Below are positions 13,546 through 22,521 of a stretch of DNA of 64,000 nt, in pieces. Every line of letters begins with the position of its first letter. Positions within the stretch are counted from its first letter, which is position 1. The notes under the pieces were generated by a model. It was given only the letters and a program-made list of their open reading frames with translations. It did no database searches and was not told the DNA's origin. The DNA is from Pseudogemmobacter hezensis. Its GTDB lineage: Bacteria > Pseudomonadota > Alphaproteobacteria > Rhodobacterales > Rhodobacteraceae. Location: positions 62,001 through 126,000 of the forward strand of contig NZ_JABJXT010000011.1 in the NCBI RefSeq assembly GCF_013155295.1. Reading direction: 5' to 3'. Both the position numbers and the translations under genes were made by a program.

Positions 13546-15006
13546 ATGACGGTCCTGCCTCTTTTGATGATACTCGCGGTGCTTGCCGCCGCAGGTTTCG
13601 TCCTCGGTCGCCAGCGTGCGCTGGCTTTGGCCGGGGGCGAGCCCCGCACACTCCATTCTTTGCCTGCCTATTATGGCTGGTACACGGCGATTATGGCATT
13701 CGTGCCTGCCTTTATAGCCCTGATTGTCTGGCTTTTGATCCAGCCATTCTATGTCGAGCGTGCGGCCCTGCCGCATCTGCCGACCTCGGTGCAGCAAGAT
13801 GATACGGCGCGCCAGCTGGCGATGACGGATGTGCGGCGCATTGCCGCCGGTCTTGATGCCGCGGCCGCGCAGGGCAAGCTGACCGAAAGCCAGATTGCCG
13901 CGATGGATGCGCCGACGCCCGAGCTGGACGCGGCCCTTAAAGATGTGCGCGTGGCGCTTGTCTCCAGCGCCACAGCCGAGGGGCTGGCGGGCGCGAAAGC
14001 CTATCGCAGCAGCCTGGCCACCGTCTCGGTTGTCCGCACTGTGGTGATCGGGCTGATCGCTCTGGGCGGGCTTGCCTGGGCGCTGAAGGTCATCGCGCCG
14101 GATTTCTGGGCCCGCAACCGCGTTGAGAAAGTCGTGTTGCGGCTTTTGATGCTGGCCTCGCTGATCGCCATTCTGACCACCGTCGGCATCATCTGGTCGC
14201 TTTTGTCGGAAAGCTTCAACTTCTTCAGCCAATATCCGATCGGGGATTTCTTCTTCGGTCTGACCTGGAACCCGAAATTCGGCGGCGGCTCGGAACTCGG
14301 TTTCATCCCGCTGTTCTGGGGCACCATCTATATCACCATCATCGCGCTGCTGGTCGCGGTGCCGCTGGGCCTTTTCGCGGCGATTTACCTGGCGGAATAT
14401 GCCAGCAAACGCACCCGCGCCTGGGTCAAGCCGATGATCGAGGTGATCGCGGGGATCCCGACCGTGGTCTACGGCCTTTTCGCCCTGATCACCGTCGGCC
14501 CCTTCCTGCGCGACTTCTTCGCGGCCCCGATGGGCTTTGGCAACTCGGCGGCCTCGGTGATGACCGCAGGCATCGTGATCGGGCTTCTGAACATCCCCTT
14601 CATCTCGTCGCTGTCCGACGACATCATCAACGCGGTGCCGCAATCCCTGCGTGACGGCGCCTTCGGCCTTGGCTCGACCAAATCCGAGACCATCCGCCAG
14701 GTGGTGCTGCCCGCAGCCCTGCCGGGGATCGCAGGCGCGATCCTGATGGGCGCATCGCGTGCCATCGGCGAGACGATGATCGTGGTGATGGGGGCAGGTG
14801 CCGCCGCCAAACTCAGCCTGAACCCCTTTGAGGCCATGACCACAATGACGGTGAAGATCGTCGGTCAGCTGACCGGGGACACCGATTTCAACAGCCCTGA
14901 AACCCTTGTGGCTTTCGCACTGGGCATGACGCTCTTCGTCATCACCCTTCTTCTGAACGTGATGGCCGTCTGGATTGTGCGGAAATACCGGGAGCAATAC
15001 GAATGA
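13546..15006 (+). CDS. pstC: Phosphate ABC transporter permease PstC
   Basis: PstC is one of two membrane subunits of the high-affinity phosphate importer. The 486-residue product has an extended N-terminal part (two membrane segments and a ~120-residue hydrophilic loop) before the core permease domain, as in many alphaproteobacterial PstC proteins. The core shows FIPLFWGTIYITIIALLVAVP, the EVIAGIPTVVYGLFA segment and the ABC-contact EAA loop around DGAFGLGSTKSETIRQVVLP. The ATG at 13546 is chosen because the hydrophobic segment starts there; upstream in-frame codons overlap the promoter region. It overlaps pstA by four bases. The binding-protein gene pstS, usually just upstream, is absent. 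Confidence 0.92.
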   Translation: MTVLPLLMILAVLAAAGFVLGRQRALALAGGEPRTLHSLPAYYGWYTAIMAFVPAFIALIVWLLIQPFYVERAALPHLPTSVQQDDTARQLAMTDVRRIAAGLDAAAAQGKLTESQIAAMDAPTPELDAALKDVRVALVSSATAEGLAGAKAYRSSLATVSVVRTVVIGLIALGGLAWALKVIAPDFWARNRVEKVVLRLLMLASLIAILTTVGIIWSLLSESFNFFSQYPIGDFFFGLTWNPKFGGGSELGFIPLFWGTIYITIIALLVAVPLGLFAAIYLAEYASKRTRAWVKPMIEVIAGIPTVVYGLFALITVGPFLRDFFAAPMGFGNSAASVMTAGIVIGLLNIPFISSLSDDIINAVPQSLRDGAFGLGSTKSETIRQVVLPAALPGIAGAILMGASRAIGETMIVVMGAGAAAKLSLNPFEAMTTMTVKIVGQLTGDTDFNSPETLVAFALGMTLFVITLLLNVMAVWIVRKYREQYE

Positions 15007-16424
15007 GCGATATCTCCGCAAATACCCCGGGCGCAGGCCCGACTGCGGGTGGCCCGAATGCTGGTGGCCCGAATGCTGGCGGCAAACCAAAGGTTTCGAT
15101 CCTTGGTCAGTCGGCCCGGATGAAAGCACGCAACCGCACCGAAAGCGTCTTTAAGGTGCTTGGCCTGACCGCGATCCTCTTCAGCCTGGCGATCCTTGCG
15201 CTGATGATCTTCACCATCTTCCGCGATGGCACCTCGGCCTTCTTCCAGACCCGTATGTCGGTTCCCGTCACACTCAGCGCCGAGGTGCTGGATCCGGCCG
15301 GAAACCGCAACCGCGATGAGATGACGAAACAGACCACCATGACCTATAACAAGGTCATCAATGAGGCCTTCCTGGCTGCGCTGGCGGCAAAAGGGATCAA
15401 GACCGACGATGTTCCTGCAAAGGAGCTGACCGATATGATCTCGAAAGGGGCGGCGGGCGAGCTGCGTGCCGATGTGCTGGCAGACCCCTCGCTGATCGGT
15501 CAGACGATTGACATCGCGCTGGTCGCAGGCGGGCGGATCGATGGCTATATGAAGGGCCGCGTGACCCGGGCCAGCGCCGAGCGTGACACCAATGTCACCA
15601 TGGGCCAGCTGGATGTCGCAGACCGGATGAAAGAGGCGGGGATGCTGTCCACCTCCTGGAACTGGGACTTCCTGACCAATACCGACAGCTCTGACACCAG
15701 GCCTGAAACCGCAGGCGTCGGCGTGGCGATCCTTGGCTCGGCCTATATGATGTTTCTGGTGCTGATCATGTGTGTGCCGGTCGGTGTGGCGGCCTCGATC
15801 TATCTGGAGGAATTCGCGCCGAAAAACCGCTGGACCGACCTGATCGAAGTCAATATCGCCAATCTCGCGGCTGTGCCTTCGATCGTTTACGGGATCCTCG
15901 GCCTGGCGATCTTCATCAATGTGCTGGGCGGCCAGATGGGGGTTGAGGCGCTGAAGATGTCGGCATCGCTGGTGGGGGCGCTGGTTCTCAGCCTGCAGAC
16001 CCTGCCGACGATCATCATCGCCACCCGCGCGGCGATCCGGGCTGTGCCCCCCTCGATCCGCGATGCGGCGCTTGGGATTGGCGCGTCAAAGATGCAGACC
16101 GTGTTCCACCATGTGCTGCCGCTGGCGATGCCGGGCATCCTGACCGGAACCATTCTGGGCCTTGCCTCGGCTTTGGGCGAAACCGCGCCGCTTTTGCTGA
16201 TCGGGATGGTGGCTTTCGTGGCCAATTATCCGGCAGCGCCCTGGGATGGCGGTTTCTCTGATCCGGCGACCGCGCTGCCGGTGCAGGTTTACTCCTGGGC
16301 CTCGCGCTCTGACCCGGCCTTTATCGAACGGTCGAACGGTGCCATCATCGTCCTGCTGGTCTTCCTTCTCATCATGAATGTCACGGCCATCATCCTGCGC
16401 CGTCGGTTCGAGCGCCGCTGGTAA
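15003..16424 (+). CDS. pstA: Phosphate ABC transporter permease PstA
   Basis: The second phosphate permease subunit, 473 residues. The N terminus carries a Gly/Pro/Asn-rich repeat (two tandem GGPNA units from a 15-base DNA duplication at 15048-15077). A membrane segment, a ~160-residue periplasmic-type insertion and the core six-helix permease domain follow. EFAPKNRWTDLIEVNIANL, AAVPSIVYGILGLA and the EAA loop AALGIGASKMQTVFHHVLPLA are typical. PstA proteins of this length occur in Rhodobacterales. It is translationally coupled to pstC (ATGA overlap) and 24 bases ahead of pstB. It works at the inner membrane with PstB. Confidence 0.92.
   Translation: MSDISANTPGAGPTAGGPNAGGPNAGGKPKVSILGQSARMKARNRTESVFKVLGLTAILFSLAILALMIFTIFRDGTSAFFQTRMSVPVTLSAEVLDPAGNRNRDEMTKQTTMTYNKVINEAFLAALAAKGIKTDDVPAKELTDMISKGAAGELRADVLADPSLIGQTIDIALVAGGRIDGYMKGRVTRASAERDTNVTMGQLDVADRMKEAGMLSTSWNWDFLTNTDSSDTRPETAGVGVAILGSAYMMFLVLIMCVPVGVAASIYLEEFAPKNRWTDLIEVNIANLAAVPSIVYGILGLAIFINVLGGQMGVEALKMSASLVGALVLSLQTLPTIIIATRAAIRAVPPSIRDAALGIGASKMQTVFHHVLPLAMPGILTGTILGLASALGETAPLLLIGMVAFVANYPAAPWDGGFSDPATALPVQVYSWASRSDPAFIERSNGAIIVLLVFLLIMNVTAIILRRRFERRW
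15048..15077 (+). repeat. 15-base tandem duplication inside pstA
   Basis: GGTGGCCCGAATGCT occurs twice in direct succession, in frame, encoding a repeated GGPNA unit in the cytoplasmic N-terminal tail of PstA. It looks like a recent slippage event in a tolerant region. Confidence 0.8.
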
Positions 16425-16448
16425 GGCGCGCAGAGGCAAAAGCGAGTT

Positions 16449-17252
16449 ATGAATATGAACGATATGCGAATTGCTGATCGCACCGTTGATGCAAACGGTA
16501 TCCGTATCAAAGCCAGCGGCGTCCAGGTCCATTATGGCGACAGCCATGCGATCAAGGATGTCTCGGTCGATATCCCCGACAAGGCGGTCACCGCCTTCAT
16601 CGGGCCCTCGGGCTGCGGGAAATCGACCTTCCTGCGCACCCTGAACCGGATGAATGACACCATCCCGATCTGCCGCGTGCAGGGCAATATCCTGCTGGAT
16701 GGCGAAAACATCTACGACAAGCGCGTCGATCCGGTGCAGCTGCGGGCCAAAGTGGGCATGGTGTTCCAAAAGCCGAACCCCTTCCCGAAGTCGATCTATG
16801 ACAATGTGGCTTACGGCCCGCGCATCCACGGGCTGACCCGCAACAAGGCCGAACTTGACGGCATCGTGGAATCAAGCCTGCGCAAAGCCGCGCTCTGGAA
16901 TGAGGTCAAGGACCGTCTGCACGCACCGGGCACCGGGCTGTCAGGCGGCCAGCAACAGCGTCTGTGCATCGCACGCGCTGTGGCGACCTCGCCCGAGGTG
17001 CTGTTGATGGACGAGCCCTGCTCGGCGCTGGACCCGATTGCGACGGCGCAGGTCGAGGAGCTGATCGACGAGCTGCGCTCGAATTTCTCGGTGGTGATCG
17101 TGACCCACTCGATGCAGCAGGCCGCCCGGGTCAGCCAGAAAACCGCCTTCTTCCACCTGGGCAATCTGGTGGAATTTGGCGAGACCTCGCAGATCTTTAC
17201 CAACCCCAAAGATCCGCGCACCGAATCCTATATCACTGGCCGTATCGGCTGA
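16449..17252 (+). CDS. pstB: Phosphate ABC transporter ATPase PstB
   Basis: The 267-residue ATPase drives phosphate import. Visible are Walker A (GPSGCGKST), the Q loop in [21 protein letters not shown], the ABC signature LSGGQQQR, Walker B ([13 protein letters not shown]) and the switch His in [13 protein letters not shown]. The PKSIYDN and CSALDP variants are characteristic of PstB as opposed to other ABC ATPases. It sits between pstA and phoU in the canonical order with short spacers. Besides transport, PstB takes part in repressing PhoR signalling together with PhoU (family knowledge). An alternative in-frame ATG two codons downstream cannot be excluded. Confidence 0.95.
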   Translation: MNMNDMRIADRTVDANGIRIKASGVQVHYGDSHAIKDVSVDIPDKAVTAFIGPSGCGKSTFLRTLNRMNDTIPICRVQGNILLDGENIYDKRVDPVQLRAKVGMVFQKPNPFPKSIYDNVAYGPRIHGLTRNKAELDGIVESSLRKAALWNEVKDRLHAPGTGLSGGQQQRLCIARAVATSPEVLLMDEPCSALDPIATAQVEELIDELRSNFSVVIVTHSMQQAARVSQKTAFFHLGNLVEFGETSQIFTNPKDPRTESYITGRIG

Positions 17253-17266
17253 CGGGAGCGAGAAAT

Positions 17267-17968
17267 ATGCAAGATTCACATATTGTTTCCGGCTTTGACC
17301 GTGATCTGGAAGGCGTCCAGGCCCAGGTGATGAAGATGGGTGGTCTGGTCGAGAAGGCGCTTCTCGACGCGGCCGAGGCGCTGGAGCTGCGCGATGAGGC
17401 GCTGGCCAATAAGGTGCGCCAGGGCGACAAGGCGATTGATGGTCTGGAAGAGCTGATCCAGACCGAATGCGCCCGCATCATCGCCCAGCGGGCGCCTGCG
17501 GCATCCGACCTGCGCACCGTTCTGACGGTGATGCGTCTGGCCACCGCGCTGGAGCGTTCGGGCGATTACGCCAAGAACCTGGCGAAGCGCAGCCTTGTGC
17601 TGATGGGCGTGGCCCCGGTCGGCACCGCCACGGGCACCGTGCGCCGGATGGCAAAGCTGGTCGTGCAGCAGATGTCGGATGCGCTGGATGCCTATATCGC
17701 CCGCGATGTGGTGCGCGCCCGCGAGATCCGTGCCCGCGATCAGGAAATCGACCAGATGTATTCCGGTCTCTTCCGCCAGCTGCTGACCTATATGCTGGAA
17801 GATCCGCGCACCATCACCGCCTCGATGCACCTGCATTTCATTGCCAAGAACATCGAGCGCGTCGGCGATCATGCCACCGGGATTGCCGAACAGGTGATCT
17901 ATCTGGTCGAGGGGGAACTGCCCTCGGATGATCGTCCGAAACATGATGCCGTGTCCGAATCCGTCTGA
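17267..17968 (+). CDS. phoU: Phosphate signalling protein PhoU
   Basis: PhoU links the state of the PstSCAB transporter to the PhoR/PhoB two-component system, repressing it when phosphate is plentiful. The 233-residue product consists of two PhoU helical bundles. The metal-binding E/DxxxD-type clusters are seen around DKAIDGLEELIQ and RARDQEIDQMYSGL, and the conserved LHFIAKNIERVGDHATGIAE occurs near the C terminus. I chose the ATG at 17267, 14 bases after pstB with GGGAGCGAG upstream; the longer open frame behind it only overlaps pstB out of frame. It is followed 30 bases later by phoB. Confidence 0.95.
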   Translation: MQDSHIVSGFDRDLEGVQAQVMKMGGLVEKALLDAAEALELRDEALANKVRQGDKAIDGLEELIQTECARIIAQRAPAASDLRTVLTVMRLATALERSGDYAKNLAKRSLVLMGVAPVGTATGTVRRMAKLVVQQMSDALDAYIARDVVRAREIRARDQEIDQMYSGLFRQLLTYMLEDPRTITASMHLHFIAKNIERVGDHATGIAEQVIYLVEGELPSDDRPKHDAVSESV

Positions 17969-17998
17969 ACCGATCCCGCTCTGAAGGAGTAAGCATAT

Positions 17999-18691
17999 AT
18001 GGCACAGGACGGCAGACCGACCGTGCTCCTGGTCGAGGACGAGCCCGCACAGCGCGAAGTTCTCGCCTATAATCTCGATGCCGAGGGGTTCCGGGTGGTT
18101 CCGGCCGACAATGGCGAGGATGCGCTGATCCTTGTCGAGGAAGAGGCCCCCGATATCATCATCCTTGACTGGATGATGCCGAAGCTGTCCGGCATCGAGG
18201 TCTGTCGCCGCCTGAAAATGCGGCCCGAGACGCGCGGCACGCCGATCATCATGCTGTCGGCGCGCGCCGAAGAGGTGGACCGGATCCGCGGGCTTGAGAC
18301 CGGGGCGGATGACTATGTCATCAAACCCTATTCGGTGCTTGAGCTGATGGCCCGCACCCGCGCCCAGCTGCGCCGGGTGCGCCCGTCAACGGCGGGCGTG
18401 GTGCTGGAATATGGCGATATCCGCCTCGATCCGGAAACGCATCGGGTTTACCGATCCGACAAGGTGCTGAAACTGGGCCCGACCGAGTTCCGCCTGCTGA
18501 CCACGCTGATGGAAAAGCCGGGTCGGGTCTGGTCGCGCGAGCAGCTGCTTGACCGGGTCTGGGGGCGCGACATCTATGTCGACACCCGCACGGTGGATGT
18601 CCATGTCGGGCGTCTGCGCAAGTCGCTGATGCAGTTCGGCGGCGAGGATCCGGTGCGCACGGTGCGCGGCGCGGGCTATGCGCTAGGGTAA
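17999..18691 (+). CDS. phoB: Phosphate regulon response regulator PhoB
   Basis: The 230-residue protein has an N-terminal receiver (acidic residues Glu13-Asp14, phospho-acceptor Asp57 in IIILDWMMP, Lys109 in VIKPYS) and a C-terminal OmpR/PhoB winged-helix DNA-binding domain with KLGPTEFRLLTTLMEKPGRV and DTRTVDVHVGRLRKSL. Phosphorylated PhoB activates phosphate-starvation promoters through Pho boxes. AAGGAG lies about eight bases before the ATG. It closes the operon pstC-pstA-pstB-phoU-phoB. The sensor kinase gene phoR, commonly linked, is not adjacent. Two hairpin terminators follow. Confidence 0.95.
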   Translation: MAQDGRPTVLLVEDEPAQREVLAYNLDAEGFRVVPADNGEDALILVEEEAPDIIILDWMMPKLSGIEVCRRLKMRPETRGTPIIMLSARAEEVDRIRGLETGADDYVIKPYSVLELMARTRAQLRRVRPSTAGVVLEYGDIRLDPETHRVYRSDKVLKLGPTEFRLLTTLMEKPGRVWSREQLLDRVWGRDIYVDTRTVDVHVGRLRKSLMQFGGEDPVRTVRGAGYALG

Positions 18692-18697
18692 AAGGGG

Positions 18698-18717
18698 GCG
18701 CCCCTTCGGGGCGCTTT
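18698..18717 (+). terminator. Hairpin terminator directly after phoB
   Basis: GCGCCCC-TTC-GGGGCGC followed by TTT, starting seven bases after the phoB stop. The stem is strong and the U tract short. Confidence 0.6.
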
Positions 18718-18757
18718 CGCCTTCGGCGGAAGAGGTTTTCCTGCCAGTCATATCTAT

Positions 18758-18790
18758 AAAAAAGCCCGCCGATGTTTCGGCGGGCTTTTT
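18758..18790. terminator. Bidirectional intrinsic terminator between phoB and choV
   Basis: AAAAAGCCCGCCGA, a TGT loop, then TTCGGCGGGCTTTTT: a near-perfect stem with A and T tracts on both sides. It can stop transcripts from phoB (plus) and from choV (minus, stop at 18813). Confidence 0.9.
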
Positions 18791-18812
18791 GCATCGCTCA
18801 GGCGAATAGGGT

Positions 18813-19844
18813 CTAGCCGCGCGGATTGAGCAGTTTTCCCAGCACCGCATTGGCGCGGATGGTGCCAAGGCGGGTGCCGCTTTCCACCACCGCCAGCGTG
18901 TCGGTGCCGGCGGTAATCGCCTCCATCACTTCGCGCACCGGCATTTCGGGATGGATCTCGCGGGTTGCGGGATCGCTGCTGCCCGGTTCCATCACATCGC
19001 GGGCGGTCAGGACGCCCAGCGGGTTCATATGGGCCACGAAATCGGCAACGTAATCCGAGACCGGATTGGCGATGATTTCCCGCGCCGTGCCGCATTGGAC
19101 GATCCGCCCGCCCTCCATCAGGGCGATGCGGTTGCCCAGTTTGAAGGCCTCATCCAGATCATGGCTGACGAAGATGATGGTGCGTTTCAGCCGCGCCTGC
19201 AGATCCAGCAGCTCATCCTGCAGATGGGCGCGGATCAGCGGATCAAGCGCCGAGAAGGGCTCGTCCATCAGAAGGATCGGCGCCTCGGTCACAAAGGCGC
19301 GGGCAAGGCCGACGCGCTGCTGCATGCCGCCGGACAGCTCGCCCACTTTGCGATCCGCCCATTGCGAAAGGTTGACCAGGGCCAGCTGGCGGTCGACCCG
19401 CTCGCGCCGCTCGGCGGGGGGGATACCTGCAAGCTCCAGCCCGAGGCCCACATTGTCACGAACCGTGCGCCAGGGCAGCAGGCCAAACTGCTGGAAAACC
19501 ATGGCGATGCGGTTGGCGCGCAAGCCCCGCAGCGCATCCGGCCCGGCATTGGTGACCGAGACCATGCCCTTGCCGTCATGGACGCGCACCTCGCCGCGCA
19601 CCACCGGGTTCAGCGCATTCACCCCGCGCAAAAGCGTCGATTTGCCAGAGCCAGAAAGACCCATCAGCACAAGGATCTCGCCCTCGGCGACGCTCAGGCT
19701 GCAATCATGCACGCCCAGAACCTGGCCCGTGCGGGCCTGGATCTCGGTGCGCGACAGTCCCTGATCCATCAGCGGCAGGGCACGGTCGGGATGCTCGCCG
19801 AAGACAATCGAGACGCGGTCAAATTCTACAGCGTTTCCGGTCAT
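18813..19844 (-). CDS. choV: Choline ABC transporter ATPase ChoV
   Basis: The 343-residue ATPase belongs to the ProV/OpuA class. Walker A (GLSGSGKST), LRANRIAMVFQQFGLLPWRT, signature LSGGMQQRVGLAR, Walker B (PILLMDEPFSALDP) and switch His in FVSHDLDEAF are all present. The C-terminal ~70 residues (from LTARDVMEPG) resemble a single, shortened CBS-like segment. The N-terminal insertion ALPLMDQGLSRTEIQARTG is typical of choline-type ChoV. With choX and choW it imports choline, which BetA and BetB in the neighbouring divergent operon oxidise to glycine betaine. The start overlaps choW by four bases. The choline rather than betaine specificity is inferred from the bet genes alongside. Confidence 0.9.
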   Translation of the reverse strand: MTGNAVEFDRVSIVFGEHPDRALPLMDQGLSRTEIQARTGQVLGVHDCSLSVAEGEILVLMGLSGSGKSTLLRGVNALNPVVRGEVRVHDGKGMVSVTNAGPDALRGLRANRIAMVFQQFGLLPWRTVRDNVGLGLELAGIPPAERRERVDRQLALVNLSQWADRKVGELSGGMQQRVGLARAFVTEAPILLMDEPFSALDPLIRAHLQDELLDLQARLKRTIIFVSHDLDEAFKLGNRIALMEGGRIVQCGTAREIIANPVSDYVADFVAHMNPLGVLTARDVMEPGSSDPATREIHPEMPVREVMEAITAGTDTLAVVESGTRLGTIRANAVLGKLLNPRG

Positions 19845-20707
19845 TTGCCCCTCACACGCAGGATGCGGTCCAGCATCACGGCCACGACAACGATGATCAG
19901 CCCGGATTCAAACCCAAGCGCGGTATTGCCCTGTTGCAGCGCCCGCACGACCGGGATGCCAAGGCCATTCGCCCCCACCATCGCCGCGATCACCACCATC
20001 GACAAAGACAGCATGATGGTCTGGTTCAGCCCCACCATGATCTGCGGCAGCGCCCAGGGCAGTTCCACCTTGCGCAGCTTTTGCCAGGGCGTGGCGCCAA
20101 AGGCCGTTGCCGCCTCGGTCAGGGCCTGGGGGGTTGACGAGACGCCCAGATAGGTCAGCCGGATCGGCGCGGGCAGCACGAATACGACCGTGGCCAAAAG
20201 GCCCGGCACCATACCCAGCCCGAAAAACACCACCGCCGGGATCAGATAGACGAAGGTCGGCAGCGTCTGCATCAGATCAAGCACCGGCGAAAGTGCTGCA
20301 TAAAGTTTCGGGCGATGCGCACAGGCAATGCCAATCGGCACCCCCACCAACATGCAAAACAGGCAGGCGTAGAACAGCAGCGCCAGGGTCTCGGTGGTGG
20401 CCTTCCAATAGCCCTGGTTCAGAATGAACAAAAAGCCCAGCAGCACCAGCAGGCACAGCTTCCACGACCGTTGCCGCCACCAGGTCAGCGCGATGATCAG
20501 CGCCACGACGATGGTCGGATGCGGATATTGCAAGAGGCTCAGCGTGCCATTGATCAGCCAGCCAAGCCCGTCGCTGATCATGTCAAAAAGCCCGCCAAAG
20601 CTGGTTTTCAGCCAGTCAACGACGGTCTTTGCGGTGGCACCGACCGGGATCTTGCCGATCTTCTCTATGCCGAAAAACGCGAGAAGCGAGGCGAAAAATG
20701 CGTCCAT
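19841..20707 (-). CDS. choW: Choline ABC transporter permease ChoW
   Basis: The 288-residue inner-membrane subunit has about six membrane segments after a ~50-residue N-terminal region. LMQTLPTFVYLIPAVVFFGLG is the ProW-family hallmark, and the ABC-interacting loop is TEAATAFGATPWQKLRKVELP. It is the partner of ChoV (overlapping ATGA junction) and follows choX after a 156-base spacer containing a strong GC hairpin, which may reduce expression relative to the binding protein. GGACAGG precedes the ATG. The encoded transporter is of the betaine/choline/proline class; the bet genes point to choline. Confidence 0.92.
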   Translation of the reverse strand: MDAFFASLLAFFGIEKIGKIPVGATAKTVVDWLKTSFGGLFDMISDGLGWLINGTLSLLQYPHPTIVVALIIALTWWRQRSWKLCLLVLLGFLFILNQGYWKATTETLALLFYACLFCMLVGVPIGIACAHRPKLYAALSPVLDLMQTLPTFVYLIPAVVFFGLGMVPGLLATVVFVLPAPIRLTYLGVSSTPQALTEAATAFGATPWQKLRKVELPWALPQIMVGLNQTIMLSLSMVVIAAMVGANGLGIPVVRALQQGNTALGFESGLIIVVVAVMLDRILRVRGK

Positions 20708-20809
20708 TGCAACCTGTCCAACCAGGGGAAAAGGGGCTGCGGCATGGGGCAGGGCGGCCTTGCCCGAAGGCTAAGCGCAAAACGCCCGCCCTTGCCGCGA
20801 GGTGCAGGC

Positions 20810-20830
20810 GGGGCCGGGCGGGCCGGCCCC
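20810..20830 (-). other. GC-rich stem-loop between choX and choW
   Basis: GGGGCCGG-GCGGG-CCGGCCCC is a perfect eight-base stem with a five-base loop in the choX-choW spacer and has no U tract. Such intercistronic stems commonly protect the upstream binding-protein mRNA from 3' decay; here this is inference. Confidence 0.55.
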
Positions 20831-20863
20831 TGTTCGGGTTTTATGCCCGAATGTCGAAAGAGA

Positions 20864-21793
20864 TCAGTTCAGGCTGGCCTCGACCGCAGCCACAGCATCA
20901 CCGCCGTCTTTGGTGGTGACGCCCGCAAGCCAGGGCTTCCACGCCTCGGGGTTGGCCTTCAGCCAGGTCTTTGCCGCCTCATTCGGGTCGGTGCCGTCAT
21001 TGAGGATCGCGCCCATGATCTCATTTTCCATCGCCAGCGAAAACTCCAGGTTTTCCAGGAATTTGCCGGTGTTCGGGCATTCTGCGACATAGCCCTTACG
21101 GGTATTCGTCGCCACAATCGCGCCACCGAAATCAGGGCCGAAAACCTCATCACCGCCCGCCAGATAGGTGATCTCGAAATTCGAGTTCATCGGATGCGGC
21201 TCCCATGCGAGGAAGACGATCGGCTTGTCGGATGAGGTATTGCGCTCGACCTGGGCCAGCATCCCCTGTTCCGAGCTTTCAACGATGTCAAAGCCGCCAA
21301 GGCCGAACTGATCGGCGCCGATCATGTCAAGGATCAGGCGGTTGCCGTCATTTCCGGCCTCAATCCCGTAGATCTTGCCCTCAAGCGCGTCTTTTTGCGC
21401 AGCGATACCCGCGAAATCATTCAGCCCAAGCGCCGCGCCTGCCTTATTGGTGGCCAGCGTATATTTCGCCCCGGTCAGATTGGTGCGGACCGTATCGACG
21501 GTGCCAGCCTCACGATAGGGGGCGATATCGGCCTCCATCGTTGGCATCCAGTTGCCCAGGAATACATCGATATCGCCCTCGGCAAGGCCCGCATAGGTGA
21601 CAGGCACCGACAGCATTTTGACCTCGGTCTCATAGCCCAGAGCGCCCAGAATCCCGGTCGTGGCGGCAGTGGTTGCGGTGATATCGGTCCAGCCGACATC
21701 CGAGAAAACGATCTTATCGCAGCCCGCCGCCTGGGCGGCCCCGGTAAGAGTAACAATCGCAGCACTGGCAAGAAGAATGGAACGAAGGTTCAT
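20864..21793 (-). CDS. choX: Choline-binding periplasmic protein ChoX
   Basis: The 309-residue solute receptor starts with a signal peptide (MNLRSILLASAAIVTLTGAA, cleaved near AQA-AGC). The mature part resembles OpuAC/ChoX: CDKIVFSDVGWTDITATT, FLGNWMPTMEADIAPY, and the segment LAWEPHPMNSNFEITYLAGG carrying ligand-cage aromatics. ChoX binds choline (and weakly acetylcholine) for the ChoVW importer. I chose the ATG at 21793 because the signal peptide begins there and AGGGG lies about eight bases upstream; an in-frame ATG thirteen codons earlier is less likely. It is the first gene of choXWV and is transcribed divergently from betI, with a BetI-like operator in between. Confidence 0.9.
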   Translation of the reverse strand: MNLRSILLASAAIVTLTGAAQAAGCDKIVFSDVGWTDITATTAATTGILGALGYETEVKMLSVPVTYAGLAEGDIDVFLGNWMPTMEADIAPYREAGTVDTVRTNLTGAKYTLATNKAGAALGLNDFAGIAAQKDALEGKIYGIEAGNDGNRLILDMIGADQFGLGGFDIVESSEQGMLAQVERNTSSDKPIVFLAWEPHPMNSNFEITYLAGGDEVFGPDFGGAIVATNTRKGYVAECPNTGKFLENLEFSLAMENEIMGAILNDGTDPNEAAKTWLKANPEAWKPWLAGVTTKDGGDAVAAVEASLN

Positions 21794-21867
21794 GAGAGAT
21801 CCCCTGGCTCTGTTGGCCTGCCCGGGCGCCATTGGCGCATTAAGGCAGTGTCAGTTGAAAGTTATTG

Positions 21868-21887
21868 TTGATTGACGAGTCAATAAA
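21868..21887. promoter_or_regulatory. BetI-like operator in the choX/betI intergenic region
   Basis: TTGATTGACG / AGTCAATAAA is an imperfect 20-base palindrome (8 of 10 arm positions match) between the divergent choX and betI starts. It resembles the remembered BetI operator pattern (TTGATTG...CAATCAA). BetI repression relieved by choline would control both operons from one site. Confidence 0.65.
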
Positions 21888-21933
21888 CTTCATGCTTTTC
21901 CCATATGGCAAGAGTTTTGTTGGATATGGGCAG

Positions 21934-22521
21934 ATGCCGAAGCTTGGAATGGAGCCTATCCGAAAGGATGCGCTGATCAAAGCCACCATTGTCGAAATCG
22001 GCAAGACCGGGTCGCTGGATGTGACGGTCAGCCAGATTGCGAAACGGGCCGGGATGTCGCCTGCGCTGGCGCATCACTACTTTGGTTCCAAAGAAGAAAT
22101 CTTCCTTGCTGCAATGCGGCATATCCTGACGCTTTACGGGGCCGAGGTGCGCGGCGCGCTGGCGGTGACCGAAGGCGCAGAGGCGCGGCTGCGGGCGGTT
22201 CTGCGGGCCTCTTTCAGCCCCGGAAACTTCCGCCGTGAGGTGGTGGGGGCCTGGCTGAATTTCTGGGTTCTGGCCCAGACCTCTGAGGGCGCGCGGCGGC
22301 TTCTGGCGATTTATCAGGGGCGACTGCGTTCGAATCTGCTGGCCCCGCTGCGCGAGCTGGCCGGGGATCGCGCCCTCGAACTGGCCGAGGCGCTTGGCGC
22401 GATGATCGATGGGCTTTACCTGCGCGAGGTGCTGAAATCGGGCACCCCCGATGGTGAGGGCGCGGCGCGGATGGCGAAATCCTATCTCGAAGCGGAACTG
22501 AGGAAAGGCGAACAGGCATGA
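21934..22521 (+). CDS. betI: Choline-responsive TetR-family repressor BetI
   Basis: The 195-residue protein begins [19 protein letters not shown], the diagnostic BetI N terminus. A TetR helix-turn-helix follows ([25 protein letters not shown]), then a helical ligand-binding domain including [19 protein letters not shown]. BetI represses bet genes in the absence of choline. The ATG at 21934 is chosen for this alignment; the open frame continues upstream through the operator. The stop overlaps betB by four bases (ATGA). The palindrome 47 bases upstream of the start is its likely binding site, giving autoregulation plus control of choXWV. Confidence 0.93.
   Translation: MPKLGMEPIRKDALIKATIVEIGKTGSLDVTVSQIAKRAGMSPALAHHYFGSKEEIFLAAMRHILTLYGAEVRGALAVTEGAEARLRAVLRASFSPGNFRREVVGAWLNFWVLAQTSEGARRLLAIYQGRLRSNLLAPLRELAGDRALELAEALGAMIDGLYLREVLKSGTPDGEGAARMAKSYLEAELRKGEQA

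Noticed and set aside
13123-15129. A 668-residue minus-strand frame
   Set aside because: It is the mirror of rbsK, pstC and the spacer; composition is typical of antisense frames in high-GC DNA.
20315-21235. A 306-residue plus-strand frame across choW and choX
   Set aside because: It is antisense to two well-supported transporter genes and shows no family features.
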